DNA from: Streptomyces sp. NBC_01465
GTDB lineage: Bacteria > Actinomycetota > Actinomycetes > Streptomycetales > Streptomycetaceae
DNA length: 64,000 nt
Direction of reading: 5' to 3'
NCBI RefSeq assembly: GCF_036227325.1
Contig: NZ_CP109467.1
Span: forward strand, 5,828,001 to 5,892,000
The position numbers and the translations under genes are program-made. Under the pieces are notes generated by a model. That model was not told where the DNA came from and searched no databases. It saw only the letters and a list, made by a program, of their open reading frames with translations. This document shows, one piece after another, positions 52,312-61,086 of the stretch. How positions within the stretch are numbered: position 1 is the stretch's first letter; each line of letters opens with the position of its first letter.

Positions 52312-52992
52312 CTACGCCCGCGTCAGCTCCCAGAAGCGTGGCACGATCCCGTCCAGGAACGCCCGGCCCCCGTCACCCGCCGCCGGCGACGTCTGGCCCC
52401 AGCTCAGTGTCTGCACCATCTGCGCCTGGTAGTCGGAGTGGAGCTGTTCCAGTACGTCCTCGAGGTGCTGGCGCGGGAGCGCGAGGAGCTTGGCCGTCGG
52501 GCGTACGTAGGCCTGCCAGCGCGTGGTGACCGCGTTGCGCAGCAGGTCCGCCAGTTCGTCGTCCCGGCCCGTCGCCGTCAGGAACGTGGCGGGGGTCAGG
52601 CCGAGCGTCTCGGCCAGTGCCGTCGACTGGCGTTCGTTGCCGCGCCAGCGGCCCGACTCCTCCATGCGCAGATACGCGGAGACGTCCATGCCGATCCGGC
52701 GCGCGAGGTCCTCCGGGGCGAGGCCCTGCGCCAGGCGGTGTTCGCGCAGGGTCGTCGCGGAGATCAGCAGGTCGCCCAGTGAGCACCACAACACCCCTGC
52801 CAGCGCGGTCAGTTCGCGTGAAGTGGGCGAGAGCAGGCCTCGTTCCCAGGCCGCCACCGTGTCCGGGGTGACCTGGAGTCCGTACTGGGCGCGCAGGCCG
52901 TAGGCGACGTGACCGGGGGCCATGCCCAGCGCCTCGCGCAGGCGGCGCGCGGCGGGGGCGTCGAAGGGTGGGCTCTCGTGTTGCACGGGCAC
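52312..52992 (-). CDS. XRE-family regulator with two HTH segments
   Basis: 226 residues, GTG 52992. Two helix-turn-helix-like regions: about 15-65 (LGMAPGHVAYGLRAQYGLQV then TPDTVAAWERGLLSPTSREL) and about 80-135 (LREHRLAQGLAPEDLARRIG then MDVSAYLRMEESGRWRGNER). The C-terminal 80 residues are helical (LLRNAVTTRWQAYVRPTAKL). Double-HTH XRE proteins of this size are common in Streptomyces with unknown targets. Upstream of the exonuclease gene in the same direction. Confidence 0.85.
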   Translation of the reverse strand: MPVQHESPPFDAPAARRLREALGMAPGHVAYGLRAQYGLQVTPDTVAAWERGLLSPTSRELTALAGVLWCSLGDLLISATTLREHRLAQGLAPEDLARRIGMDVSAYLRMEESGRWRGNERQSTALAETLGLTPATFLTATGRDDELADLLRNAVTTRWQAYVRPTAKLLALPRQHLEDVLEQLHSDYQAQMVQTLSWGQTSPAAGDGGRAFLDGIVPRFWELTRA

Positions 52993-53067
52993 ACCGTAGG
53001 GGTGGGAGTGGGGGTGCGCATACGGTGCGTTCCGACAGGGTTCGGGCTTTGGAGGAACGTACGGGCA

Positions 53068-53082
53068 GGAACGTCTCGTTCC
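53068..53082 (-). terminator. Short hairpin after the second ABC operon
   Basis: GGAACG-TCT-CGTTCC, 10 bp beyond the last permease stop. On the minus strand it follows AAAG. Weak candidate terminator. Confidence 0.4.
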
Positions 53083-53091
53083 CTTTGGCTC

Positions 53092-53970
53092 CTATCCCTT
53101 GACCGCGCCGCCCAGTGCGAAGCCGCTTCCCAGGCGGCGTGCGATCAGGACGTACAGCAGGACCACCGGCGTCGAGTAGATCATCGAGAAGGCCGCCAGC
53201 TCGCCGAACGCCACCTGGCCCGTGCGGTTGCCGAAGAAGTTGAAGATGGAGACCGAGGCGGGAAGCTGCTCGGGGGTCAGCAGGAGCATGAAGGGGACGA
53301 AGAAGTTTCCCCACATCATGATGAAGCTGAAGATCGTGACGACGGTGACGCCCGGGCCCATCAGCGGGAGCACGATGCGGATCAGCGTCTGCATTCCTGT
53401 CGCGCCGTCCGTGCGCGCCGCCTCCTCCAGGACCATCGGGACGCCGTCCATGAAGTTCTTCATCAGCCATATCCCGAAGGGGAGTTGGGAGGTGGAGAGG
53501 AAGAGCGCCGTGCCGTACGTCGTGTCGATGAGGTTCGTCTGAACGAACAGGCCGTAGACCGGGACCATGATCGCCGTGATGGGGAGGCAGGTGGTGAAGA
53601 GGACAGTGAGGAGGAAGGGGCGGTTGAAGCGGGAGCGGTAGCGGGAGAGCGGGTACGCGGCGAGGGCCGATGCCGCCACCGTGAGGGCCGTCGCTCCGCC
53701 GCAGAGGATCAGGCTGTTGAGCATCGGGCGGAACGTGATCTCCTCCGTGAGCACTCCGGAGAAGTTGTCGAGGGTCGGCTTGTCGGGGAGGTGGACGCGC
53801 AGGCCTGCCACCGGGTCGATCGAGGACAGGACCAGCCAGACCAGGGGGAGCGCGAAGGCGGTGGCCAGGACCAGGAGGGCGAGGTCGGTGGCGAGGCGTT
53901 CGGCTGTGCGGCGGTTCTTGAGCGGGTTGAGGGGCTTGGCGGGCTTGAGGGGCTTGAGGGGAGCGGTCAT
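53092..53970 (-). CDS. Sugar ABC transporter permease (MalG type)
   Basis: 292 residues, ATG 53970. The N-terminus carries a KPL repeat (MTAPLKPLKPAKPLNPLK), then six membrane spans. EAA loop: VPMVLEEAARTDGATGMQTL, then IRIVLPLMGPG. C-terminus RRLGSGFALGGAVKG. It starts 7 bp after the partner permease stop. Partner of the MalF-type permease and the lipoprotein encoded upstream; ATPase not encoded nearby. Confidence 0.93.
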   Translation of the reverse strand: MTAPLKPLKPAKPLNPLKNRRTAERLATDLALLVLATAFALPLVWLVLSSIDPVAGLRVHLPDKPTLDNFSGVLTEEITFRPMLNSLILCGGATALTVAASALAAYPLSRYRSRFNRPFLLTVLFTTCLPITAIMVPVYGLFVQTNLIDTTYGTALFLSTSQLPFGIWLMKNFMDGVPMVLEEAARTDGATGMQTLIRIVLPLMGPGVTVVTIFSFIMMWGNFFVPFMLLLTPEQLPASVSIFNFFGNRTGQVAFGELAAFSMIYSTPVVLLYVLIARRLGSGFALGGAVKG

Positions 53971-53977
53971 CGTCGGT

Positions 53978-54847
53978 TCAGACCTCCGTCTTCAGCAGGC
54001 GCAGGTAGACGACCGAGAACAGGGAGCTGATCAGGAGCAGGAGCAGGGCGACTGCCGTTCCGTAGCCGATCAGGGACTTGTTGAAGGCCTGGTCGTACAT
54101 GAAGACCGGGAGCGTCTCGCTGCGGTTTCCCGGGCCGCCCCGCGTCATCGCCCAGATCAGGCCGAAGACCGAGAGGGTCTGGAGGGTGTTGAGCATCAGG
54201 TTGGTGGCGATCGAGCGGCGGATCATCGGAAGCGTGATGTGCCAGAAGCGGCGCAGGCCGCTCGCGCCGTCGACCTCGGCCGCCTCCGTGATGTCCTGCG
54301 GGATCTCGCCGAGAGCGGCCGAGTAGATCAGCATCGAGAACGCGGTGCCGCGCCAGACGTTGGCGAAGGAGACCGCGATGATCGGGAGCGTGTACAGCCA
54401 GTTCTGGGACGGGAGATGGAGCCAGTCCAGGATGCCGTTGAGGGTGCCCTCGCGGCGGAAGAAGGCGTACAGGAGGAAGGCCGCGACGATCTCCGGGAGC
54501 ACCCAGGCGGCGATGACGAACGCGCCGGTGAGCGTACGGACGGGCTTGGAGGCGCGGCGCATCAGGGTGGCCAGGAGCAGGCCCAGGGAGTTCTGGCCGA
54601 CGAGGGAGGAGATGACGGTGAAGACGAGGGTGAGCCAGACCGCGTTGCGGAACACCGGGTCGGCGAAGGCGCGGCGGAAGTTGGCGAAGCCGACGAAGTC
54701 GGTGGACGAGGACCCCGTGAGCTGCATGTTGGTGAACGCGATGTACACGCAGTAGCCGATGGGGCCGGCCAGGAAGACCAGGAGCAGGACGACGGCCGGG
54801 GTCAGGGGCAGCCAGCCGAAGCGGCCGGCTCGGCGCAGGGTGCTCAC
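53978..54847 (-). CDS. Sugar ABC transporter permease (MalF type)
   Basis: 289 residues, GTG 54847 with GAGGTGAA upstream. Six membrane spans; EAA loop IPQDITEAAEVDGASGLRRF, then WHITLPMIRR. It follows the binding-protein gene after a 232-bp gap that folds into strong hairpins, so its mRNA level is probably lower than that of the lipoprotein gene. Confidence 0.93.
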   Translation of the reverse strand: MSTLRRAGRFGWLPLTPAVVLLLVFLAGPIGYCVYIAFTNMQLTGSSSTDFVGFANFRRAFADPVFRNAVWLTLVFTVISSLVGQNSLGLLLATLMRRASKPVRTLTGAFVIAAWVLPEIVAAFLLYAFFRREGTLNGILDWLHLPSQNWLYTLPIIAVSFANVWRGTAFSMLIYSAALGEIPQDITEAAEVDGASGLRRFWHITLPMIRRSIATNLMLNTLQTLSVFGLIWAMTRGGPGNRSETLPVFMYDQAFNKSLIGYGTAVALLLLLISSLFSVVYLRLLKTEV

Positions 54848-54951
54848 GAGGCTTCACCTCGGGTGGGTGGGGTCAGTGGTGCGGGGCGTGTTCGGCCGGG
54901 GCTGGGGCCGGACCCAGGGGCGTGCGGGCGCGAGGCAGCTCGGGGCCGCGT

Positions 54952-55023
54952 GCCCGCGTGTACGCGGGCCTTCACGCGCAGGCCTCCGGCCACGCGCACG
55001 GCGCGGTGTGCGCCGTGCGCGTG
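54952..55023 (-). terminator. Strong intercistronic hairpins between binding protein and permeases
   Basis: Two stems: GCCCGCG-TGTA-CGCGGGC (54952-54969), and CACGCGCACGGCGC-GGTGT-GCGCCGTGCGCGTG (54991-55023), a perfect 14-bp stem with a 5-nt loop. They likely stabilise the upstream mRNA end and reduce read-through to the permeases. The 232-bp gap holds no gene. Confidence 0.7.
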
Positions 55024-55079
55024 CGGGAGTGCGTGCCCGGAGGGTGCGGGGCCACCAAGAGCGTGTGGCATCCCTTGCC

Positions 55080-56444
55080 TCAGCCCTTGTTCACGACTGC
55101 GTCGCCGGCGATCGTCTTCAGCGAGTCGTCGTACGTCTTCGCCGCGGCGTCCGGTTTGGCGTCACCCGTGGTCACGGCCTCCATCGCCTCGCCGATCGCC
55201 GTCGAGATCTGCGGATAGACGGGGAGTGCGGGGCGGTAGTGCGTGTACTGGACCAGGCCCGTGAAGAAGTCCACTCCCGGGCTCGACTTGAGGTAGTCCG
55301 GGTCCGCCGCCACGTCCTTGCGGACCGCGATCTGCGCCCCCTGGATGGTCCACTTCACCGCGTTCTGCTTGGTCTGCAGCGTCTCGATCATCTTCCAGGC
55401 CAGGTCCTGGTTCTTGGACTTGGCGGGGATGGAGTAGATCCAGCCGCCCGACATCGAGACCTTGCCCGGCGCCTGGCCGTTCTGCGTCGGCATCGCGGTC
55501 TGGCCGAGCACCGTCGACCACTCGGGCCAGGGCTTGCCGCCCGTGGGCAGCCACTGGTTGCCCATCCAGGAGCCGTCGATGTCGATGGCCAGCTTGCCGT
55601 TGGGGAGCCAGTCCGTCTGGACCTGGGTGCCGACGTTCGGGTCGAGGGCGTCGGACTGCTGCGGGCCCAGCTTCTCGGAGAAGACCGTGTTCACGAAGGA
55701 GAGCGAGTCCTTGAACCCCTGGCCGCCCGCGACCCACTTGCTGGAGGCGGTGTCGTAGAGCGGGTCGGCCCCGGTTCCGTACAGCAGCATCTCGAAGCCC
55801 TGCATCACGGCCGCTTCGCCCGGGCCCTTGCCGGTGTAGATGTTGAGGGGGATCGTGCCCGGGACCTTCTGCTTGATCGTGCGGGCCGCGTCGAGGATCT
55901 CCGCCCAGGACTTGGGCTGCCAGTCGGTGGGCAGGCCGGCCTTCTTGAAGATGTCCTTGTTGAACCAGATGCCGCGGGTGTCGGTGCCGTCCGGCACACC
56001 GTACGTCTTGCCGTCCTGCGCCTTGGCCGCCGTCTTGGCGGTCGGCAGGAACTGGTCCCAACTCGGCCACTTGGCAAGGTACTTGTCGATGGGGGCCAGG
56101 TACCCGCTCTTGATGTCGGAGTTGATGAGGAAGGTGTCCTCGTAGACCAGGTCCGGTGCGGTCTTCGAGGAGCGCATCATCTGCTGGATCTTGGTGTAGT
56201 ACGCGTTCTCGTCGGCCTGGATCGGGATGAGCTTGACCTTTTTGCCCGGGTTGGCCTTCTCGAAGTCCTTCTTCACGGCCTCGAGATAGTTGTCCATGAC
56301 GAGGACTTTGTTGTTGGTCGAGCGCTGGTAGGCGATCTTCACGGTGTCGGGGCTGGAGCCGGAACCACTGCTGCAGGCAGTGAGCGAACCTGCGGCGATC
56401 ACGGTGGCTGCGGCGGCGAGGATCAGCGGAGCGGTGGGGCGCAC
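55080..56444 (-). CDS. Sugar ABC transporter substrate-binding lipoprotein
   Basis: 454 residues, GTG 56444, chosen because AGGAGG is 8 bases upstream (GTG 56450 would be only 2 bases away). Signal peptide and lipobox AAGSLTAC-SSGSG. Binding-domain motifs: TVKIAYQRSTNNKVLVMDNY, APDLVYEDTFLINSDIKSGY, GIWFNKDIFKKAGLPTDWQP, GKLAIDIDGSWMGNQWLPTG. Family 1 (MalE-like) binding protein, sugar unknown. A LacI-type operator lies about 90 bp upstream. Confidence 0.93.
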   Translation of the reverse strand: MRPTAPLILAAAATVIAAGSLTACSSGSGSSPDTVKIAYQRSTNNKVLVMDNYLEAVKKDFEKANPGKKVKLIPIQADENAYYTKIQQMMRSSKTAPDLVYEDTFLINSDIKSGYLAPIDKYLAKWPSWDQFLPTAKTAAKAQDGKTYGVPDGTDTRGIWFNKDIFKKAGLPTDWQPKSWAEILDAARTIKQKVPGTIPLNIYTGKGPGEAAVMQGFEMLLYGTGADPLYDTASSKWVAGGQGFKDSLSFVNTVFSEKLGPQQSDALDPNVGTQVQTDWLPNGKLAIDIDGSWMGNQWLPTGGKPWPEWSTVLGQTAMPTQNGQAPGKVSMSGGWIYSIPAKSKNQDLAWKMIETLQTKQNAVKWTIQGAQIAVRKDVAADPDYLKSSPGVDFFTGLVQYTHYRPALPVYPQISTAIGEAMEAVTTGDAKPDAAAKTYDDSLKTIAGDAVVNKG

Positions 56445-56530
56445 GGGCACGACCTCCTCTGGCACAAAAAGCCTGGGTGGGCTGCCGTGTGAACCTAAGG
56501 CGGTGTTCAAAACAAGGTCAATCCCCGTGC

Positions 56531-56546
56531 ATGACAACGTTGTTAT
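56531..56546. promoter_or_regulatory. LacI-type operator upstream of the second sugar ABC operon
   Basis: ATGACAACGTTGTTAT: perfect core ACAACGTTGT with one mismatched pair outside it. CG-centred dyads of this form are typical for LacI-family repressors. It lies 87 bp before the lipoprotein start; no LacI gene is in the window. Confidence 0.7.
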
Positions 56547-56554
56547 CGGTTCCG

Positions 56555-57256
56555 CTACGGGCGGGTCGTCCAGCGGTACTGGAGCTCCGGGCGGCCGATC
56601 TGTCCGTACTGCGGTGCGCGGGCGGCCCGCCCCGTGTCCACCAGGTGTTCCAGGTAGCGGCGTGCGGTGATCCGCGAGATGCCGATGGTGGCGGCGGCCT
56701 CGGTCGCGGTGGTGCCGTCCGGGCTGCGGCGCAGGGTCTGGATCACCGACTCCAGCGTGGGTGCGCTCAACCCCTTGGGCAGGACGGCGGGTTGGGGTGC
56801 GCGGAGTGTCGCGAGCGCCCGGTCGACCTCCTCCTGGCCGCTGGCCTCGCCGGACTCGGAGGCGGTACGGAACTCGGCGTAGCGCACGAGGCGGTCGCGC
56901 AGGGTCGGGAAGGTGAAGGGCTTCAGGACGTACTGGATCACGCCGAGGGAGACCCCTTCGCGTACGACCGCCAGATCGCGGGCGGAGGTGACCGCGATGA
57001 CGTCCGCCCGGTGCCCTGCGGCGCGCAGCGAGCGGACCAGGTGCAGGCCGTGTCCGTCGGGGAGGTGCAGGTCGAGGAGGAGCAGGTCGACGGGGGCGCC
57101 TTCGGCGGTCGCGCGGTCCAGGGCGCGGACGGCCTCGGCGCGCGAGTGGGTGGTCGCGGTGACGGTGAAGCCGGGGACGCGGTTGACGTAGAGGGTGTGG
57201 GCGTCGGCGGCGACGGGGTCGTCCTCGATGACGAGGACGCGGATGGCCGTGCTCAT
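56555..57256 (-). CDS. DcuR/CitB-type response regulator
   Basis: 233 residues, ATG 57256 (MSTAIRVLVIEDDPVAADAH). Phospho-acceptor Asp62 in LLLLDLHLPDGHGL; Lys in YVLKPFTFPTL. C-terminal HTH GTTATEAAATIGISRITARR, then YLEHLVDTGRAARAPQYGQI, as in the CitB/DctR group. Overlaps the kinase stop by 4 bp (ATGA). Probably activates dctA, divergent from the kinase gene, in response to C4-dicarboxylates. Confidence 0.94.
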   Translation of the reverse strand: MSTAIRVLVIEDDPVAADAHTLYVNRVPGFTVTATTHSRAEAVRALDRATAEGAPVDLLLLDLHLPDGHGLHLVRSLRAAGHRADVIAVTSARDLAVVREGVSLGVIQYVLKPFTFPTLRDRLVRYAEFRTASESGEASGQEEVDRALATLRAPQPAVLPKGLSAPTLESVIQTLRRSPDGTTATEAAATIGISRITARRYLEHLVDTGRAARAPQYGQIGRPELQYRWTTRP

Positions 57257-58827
57257 GCTCGGGCCTCTTTCGCGAGGGGGAGGGTGACGGTGAACTCGCT
57301 GCCGCTGACCGTCACTTGGCCGCCGTTGCGGTGGGCGGTCTGGCGTACGAGGGCGAGGCCCAGACCCCGGCCCTCGCCCCGGGTCGACCAGCCCGGCCGG
57401 AAGATCTCCTCGGCCTCGGACGGCGGCACGCCGGGGCCGGTGTCGGTGACGCGCAGGAGGAGTTCGCGGTGGGCCGCGCGCACGGTGACCGTGACGCGGG
57501 CGCCCTCGCTTCCCTGGGCGGCGTCGAGGGCGTTGTCGATGAGGTTGCCGAGGAGGGTGACCAGGTCGCGGGGCGGCAGCAGGCCCTCCTTGATGTCGCT
57601 GTCGTCGGCGAGGACCAGCTCCACGCCGCGTTCGTTGGCCTGGGCCGCCTTGCCCAGGAGGAGGGCGGCCAGGACCGGTTCGGCGACCGCGCCGACCACG
57701 CGGTCCGTGAGGGTCTGGGCCAGTTCGAGCTCCGCCGTGGCGAAGTCGACGGCCTCCTGGGTGCGGTCGAGCTCGATCAGGGAGACGACGGTGTGGAGGC
57801 GGTTGGCTGCTTCGTGCGCCTGGGAGCGCAGGGCCTGGGTGAAGTCGCGTTCGGAGTCCAACTCACCGCTGAGCGCCTGGAGTTCGGTGTGATCGCGGAG
57901 GGTGACGACCGTGCCGCGCTGCTCTCCGCCGCGTACGGGGCGGGTGTTGACGACCACGACCCGGTCCGCGGTCAGGTGCAGCTCGTCGACGCGCGGCTCG
58001 GAGGAGAGGAGCGCGCCGGTGAGCGGGGCGGGCAGTCCGAGGTCGGCGGCGCTGCGGCCGACGGCGTCCGCACCCAGGCCGAGGAGTTCGCGGCCGCCGT
58101 CGTTGATGAGGGCGATCCGGCGGCGGCTGTCGAGCATGAGGAGGCCTTCGCGTACGGCGTGCAGGGCTGCCTGGTGGTAGTCGTGCATCCTGCTCAGCTC
58201 GGCGGCGTTCATGCCGTGGGTGTGGCGGCGCAGACGGGCGTTGATGACGTACGTACCGAGCCCGCCCAGTGCGAGAGCGCCGCTCGCGAACCAGAGCAGC
58301 ATTCCCACCTGCTGCCGGATCTGCGCGTCGATCCTCTTGACGGTGATGCCCGCACTGACCAGGCCGGTGATGCGGGTGCCGTCGTGGATGGGGGTGACGA
58401 CGCGGACCGACGAGCCCAGGGTGCCGGTGTACGTCTCGGAGTACGTCTCGCCGCGCAGGGCGGCGCCGATGTGGCCGAGGTAGCGGGCGCCGATCTCGTC
58501 CGGATCGGGGTGGGTCCAGCGGATGCCGTGCCGGTCCATGATCGTGACGAAGGCGACGCCCGTGGACTTGCGGACGGTTTCGGCGTACCGCTGGAGAGCG
58601 GCAGTGGGGTCCGGACCGAGCGCCGCCTCCTGCACCGAGGGCGACAGCGCGACCGCCTGCGCGACCGCCGTCGCCTGGCGGCGGGCCGCGTCCTGGGCCT
58701 GGCGGTTGTCGGTGATGTACGAGAAGAGAGCGCAGCCCGCGACGAGCACCGTCACCAGCACGACCTGCATCGCGAAGAGCTGGCCCGCCAGGGAGCGGGG
58801 TCCGGGGCGGGGGACGGGTATGCGCAT
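57253..58827 (-). CDS. DcuS/CitA-type sensor histidine kinase
   Basis: 524 residues from ATG 58827 (MRIPVPRPGPRSLAGQLFAM); an in-frame upstream ATG at 58917 is possible but less likely. TM1 at about 17-37; periplasmic PASC/Cache sensor at about 40-175 (TGVAFVTIMDRHGIRWTHPD, RGETYSETYTGTLGSSVRVV); TM2; a cytoplasmic PAS domain (GLLMLDSRRRIALINDGGRE); then phospho-acceptor QAHEAANRLHTVVSLIEL and ATPase NLIDNALDAA, GRGLGLALV. The family senses citrate, fumarate, malate or succinate. Paired with the regulator and divergent from dctA. Confidence 0.93.
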   Translation of the reverse strand: MRIPVPRPGPRSLAGQLFAMQVVLVTVLVAGCALFSYITDNRQAQDAARRQATAVAQAVALSPSVQEAALGPDPTAALQRYAETVRKSTGVAFVTIMDRHGIRWTHPDPDEIGARYLGHIGAALRGETYSETYTGTLGSSVRVVTPIHDGTRITGLVSAGITVKRIDAQIRQQVGMLLWFASGALALGGLGTYVINARLRRHTHGMNAAELSRMHDYHQAALHAVREGLLMLDSRRRIALINDGGRELLGLGADAVGRSAADLGLPAPLTGALLSSEPRVDELHLTADRVVVVNTRPVRGGEQRGTVVTLRDHTELQALSGELDSERDFTQALRSQAHEAANRLHTVVSLIELDRTQEAVDFATAELELAQTLTDRVVGAVAEPVLAALLLGKAAQANERGVELVLADDSDIKEGLLPPRDLVTLLGNLIDNALDAAQGSEGARVTVTVRAAHRELLLRVTDTGPGVPPSEAEEIFRPGWSTRGEGRGLGLALVRQTAHRNGGQVTVSGSEFTVTLPLAKEARA

Positions 58828-58874
58828 GGGGAGAGTGTGCCTGGCGGAAAAGCGGTGAACGAAATGCACGGAAG

Positions 58875-58890
58875 GGTGACGGGGGTCACA
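58875..58890. promoter_or_regulatory. CRP-like site upstream of dctA
   Basis: GGTGA-CGGGGG-TCACA: matches the CRP consensus TGTGA-N6-TCACA at 9 of 10 positions. It lies 63-78 bp before the dctA start codon. Streptomyces has a Crp protein; its involvement here is inferred. Confidence 0.55.
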
Positions 58891-58892
58891 GG

Positions 58893-58920
58893 CCGATGGA
58901 TAGTCGCGGGGATCCATCGG
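58893..58920. promoter_or_regulatory. Dyad CCGATGGAT-N10-ATCCATCGG upstream of dctA
   Basis: Perfect 9-bp arms separated by 10 bases, ending 32 bp before the dctA start. Best candidate for the binding site of the divergent DcuR/CitB-type regulator. Confidence 0.6.
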
Positions 58921-58952
58921 GACGTGGAGCAGTGGACGAGAGGGAGGGCAAC

Positions 58953-60305
58953 GTGGCCCCCACCAGGCGGGACCGTACGCACTATCTGTATCTGGCCGTG
59001 ATCGGCGCGGTCGTGCTCGGCATCATCGTGGGGTTCGCCGCCCCCGGTGTGGCCGTCGAACTCAAGCCGATCGGCACGGGGTTCGTGAACCTGATCAAGA
59101 TGATGATCTCGCCGATCATCTTCTGCACGATCGTGCTGGGCGTCGGCTCGGTCCGCAAAGCGGCGAAGGTCGGGGCCGTCGGCGGGCTCGCGCTCGGCTA
59201 CTTCCTGATCATGTCGGTGGTGGCGCTCGCGATCGGGCTGCTCGTCGGCAATCTGCTGGAGCCGGGGGCCGGACTGCATCTGACGGAGGCGGCCAGGAGC
59301 GCCGGGGCCAAGCAGGCCGCGGGTGCGAGCGAGTCGACCGTGGACTTCCTCCTCGGGATCATCCCGACCACCATGGTCTCGGCCTTCACCGAGGGCCAGG
59401 TGCTGCAGACGCTGCTGATCGCGCTGCTGGCCGGCTTCGCGCTGCAGGCGCTGGGCCCTGTGGGGGCACCCGTACTCAAGGGTGTCGAGCACATCCAGCG
59501 GCTGGTCTTCCGCATCCTCGCCATGATCATGTGGGCGGCTCCGCTGGGGGCGTTCGGGGCGATGGCGGCGGTGGTCGGCGAGACCGGTGTGGATGCGCTC
59601 AAGGCGCTCGCCGTGATCATGGTGGGCTTCTACATCACCTGTGCGCTGTTCATCTTCGTGGTGCTGGGGGCGCTGCTGCGGGTCTTCACCGGGCTCAACA
59701 TCTTCCGGCTGCTGAAGTATCTGAGCCGTGAATTCCTGCTGATTCTCTCGACCTCGTCGTCGGAGTCGGCGCTGCCGCGGCTGATCGCGAAGATGGAACA
59801 CCTGGGTGTGAGCAGGCCGGTGGCCGGGATCACGGTGCCGACGGGGTACTCGTTCAATCTCGACGGCACGATGATCTATCTGACGATGGCGTCGATCTTT
59901 GTGGCGAACGCGCTCGACAAGCCGCTGAGCGGGGGCGAGCAGATCTCGCTGCTGCTGTTCATGTTCGTCGCGTCGAAGGGCGCGGCGGGTGTGACGGGTG
60001 CGGGGCTCGCGACGCTGGCGGGCGGACTCCAGTCGCACCGACCGGAGTTGGTCGACGGCGTCGGTCTGATCGTGGGCATCGACCGCTTCATGAGCGAGGC
60101 GCGCGCGATGACGAACTTCGCGGGGAACGCGGTGGCCACGGTCCTCGTCGGGACGTGGACCAAGGAGATCGACAAGGAACGCGTCGAGGAGGTCCTGGCG
60201 GGGCGGCTGCCGTTCGACGAGAAGATGCTGACGGACGAGGGGGTGGCCGCGGTGCCCGAGCAACGGCCGGGCGGGGAGAAGGAGTTGGCGGACGAGCGGG
60301 CTTGA
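58953..60305 (+). CDS. dctA: C4-dicarboxylate/cation symporter
   Basis: Proton- or sodium-coupled uptake of succinate, fumarate and malate. 450 residues, GTG 58953 with AGGGAGG 5 bases upstream. DAACS-family motifs: MMISPIIFCTIVLGV, the serine-rich hairpin LILSTSSSESALPRLIAKME, the cation/substrate motif GYSFNLDGTMIYLTMASIFV, and NFAGNAVATVLVGTW. Eight or so membrane spans plus two re-entrant hairpins. Divergent from the sensor kinase, so it is the expected target. Terminator 6 bp downstream. Confidence 0.94.
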   Translation: MAPTRRDRTHYLYLAVIGAVVLGIIVGFAAPGVAVELKPIGTGFVNLIKMMISPIIFCTIVLGVGSVRKAAKVGAVGGLALGYFLIMSVVALAIGLLVGNLLEPGAGLHLTEAARSAGAKQAAGASESTVDFLLGIIPTTMVSAFTEGQVLQTLLIALLAGFALQALGPVGAPVLKGVEHIQRLVFRILAMIMWAAPLGAFGAMAAVVGETGVDALKALAVIMVGFYITCALFIFVVLGALLRVFTGLNIFRLLKYLSREFLLILSTSSSESALPRLIAKMEHLGVSRPVAGITVPTGYSFNLDGTMIYLTMASIFVANALDKPLSGGEQISLLLFMFVASKGAAGVTGAGLATLAGGLQSHRPELVDGVGLIVGIDRFMSEARAMTNFAGNAVATVLVGTWTKEIDKERVEEVLAGRLPFDEKMLTDEGVAAVPEQRPGGEKELADERA

Positions 60306-60310
60306 TCTGT

Positions 60311-60343
60311 GTGGGCGGTACGGATCCGTTCCGTACCGCCCAC
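60311..60343. terminator. Bidirectional terminator between dctA and the HTH-ClpN gene
   Basis: GTGGGCGGTACGG (60311-60323) pairs perfectly with CCGTACCGCCCAC (60331-60343), 7-nt loop. Confidence 0.9.
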
Positions 60344-60351
60344 GCCCAGGG

Positions 60352-61086
60352 TCAGAGCTGGATCTGCGAGAGCATCTCCACGAGCTTCGCCTCGACCGCG
60401 CCCTTGTCGATGCCGACCTCGGCCAACGGGCCCTCGCCGTCCTCCTGTTCGAGGAGGGCGAGCAGGATGTGCTCGGTCCCGATGTAGTTGTGGCCCAGGC
60501 GCAGGGCCTCCCGGAAGGTGAGCTCCAGGGCCTTCTTCGCGGAGGCGTCGTACGGAATGAGCTCCGGCACCTCCTCGGCCGGGACGGCGGCCGGCAGTGC
60601 GGCGGTCGCCGCCTGGCGTACGGAGTCGAGCGCCACCCCCTGCGTGCGGATCGCGACCGCCGCGAGGCCCTCGGGCTCGGCCAGCAGCCCCAGGACGAGG
60701 TGGGCGGGCACCATCTGGGCGTGGCCGGCCGCCTTGGCCTCGTTGTGCGAGGCCATGACGACGTTGCGCGCCCGTTCGGTGAACCGGCCGAATCCCTGGC
60801 TGGGGTCCATGCCCTCGGCGCCGCTGACGTCCTTCGGTACGAATCGCTTCTGGGCGGCCTGCTTGGTGACCCCCATGCTCCTGCCGATGTCGGTCCAGGA
60901 GGCGCCGGAGCGGCGGGCCTGGTCGACGAAGTGGCCGATCAGGTGGTCCGCCACGTCGCCGAGGTGGTCGGCGGCGATGACGGCGTCGGAGAGCTGGTCG
61001 AGGGCGTCGGTGTGGACCTTTTTGATGGCCTCGATGAGGTCGTCGAGGCGGACGGTGGTGGTCGTCGGACGGTCTGGATTCGCCAT
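60352..61086 (-). CDS. HTH protein with Clp N-terminal repeat domain
   Basis: 244 residues, ATG 61086 (MANPDRPTTTTVRLDDLIEA). N-terminal helical part with an HTH-like segment (RRSGASWTDIGRSMGVTKQA then AQKRFVP). The rest (about 95-240) is a ClpN double repeat: FTERARNVVMASHNEAKAAG, VPAHLVLGLLAEPEGLAAVA and LELTFREALRLGHNYIGTEH, ILLALLEQEDGEGPLAEVG. No AAA+ module, so it cannot be a protease partner by itself; it may be a regulator that senses ClpP/ClpC substrates. Two identical operators lie over its promoter, so it probably represses itself. The upstream HAD gene stops 9 bp before its start. Confidence 0.9.
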   Translation of the reverse strand: MANPDRPTTTTVRLDDLIEAIKKVHTDALDQLSDAVIAADHLGDVADHLIGHFVDQARRSGASWTDIGRSMGVTKQAAQKRFVPKDVSGAEGMDPSQGFGRFTERARNVVMASHNEAKAAGHAQMVPAHLVLGLLAEPEGLAAVAIRTQGVALDSVRQAATAALPAAVPAEEVPELIPYDASAKKALELTFREALRLGHNYIGTEHILLALLEQEDGEGPLAEVGIDKGAVEAKLVEMLSQIQL

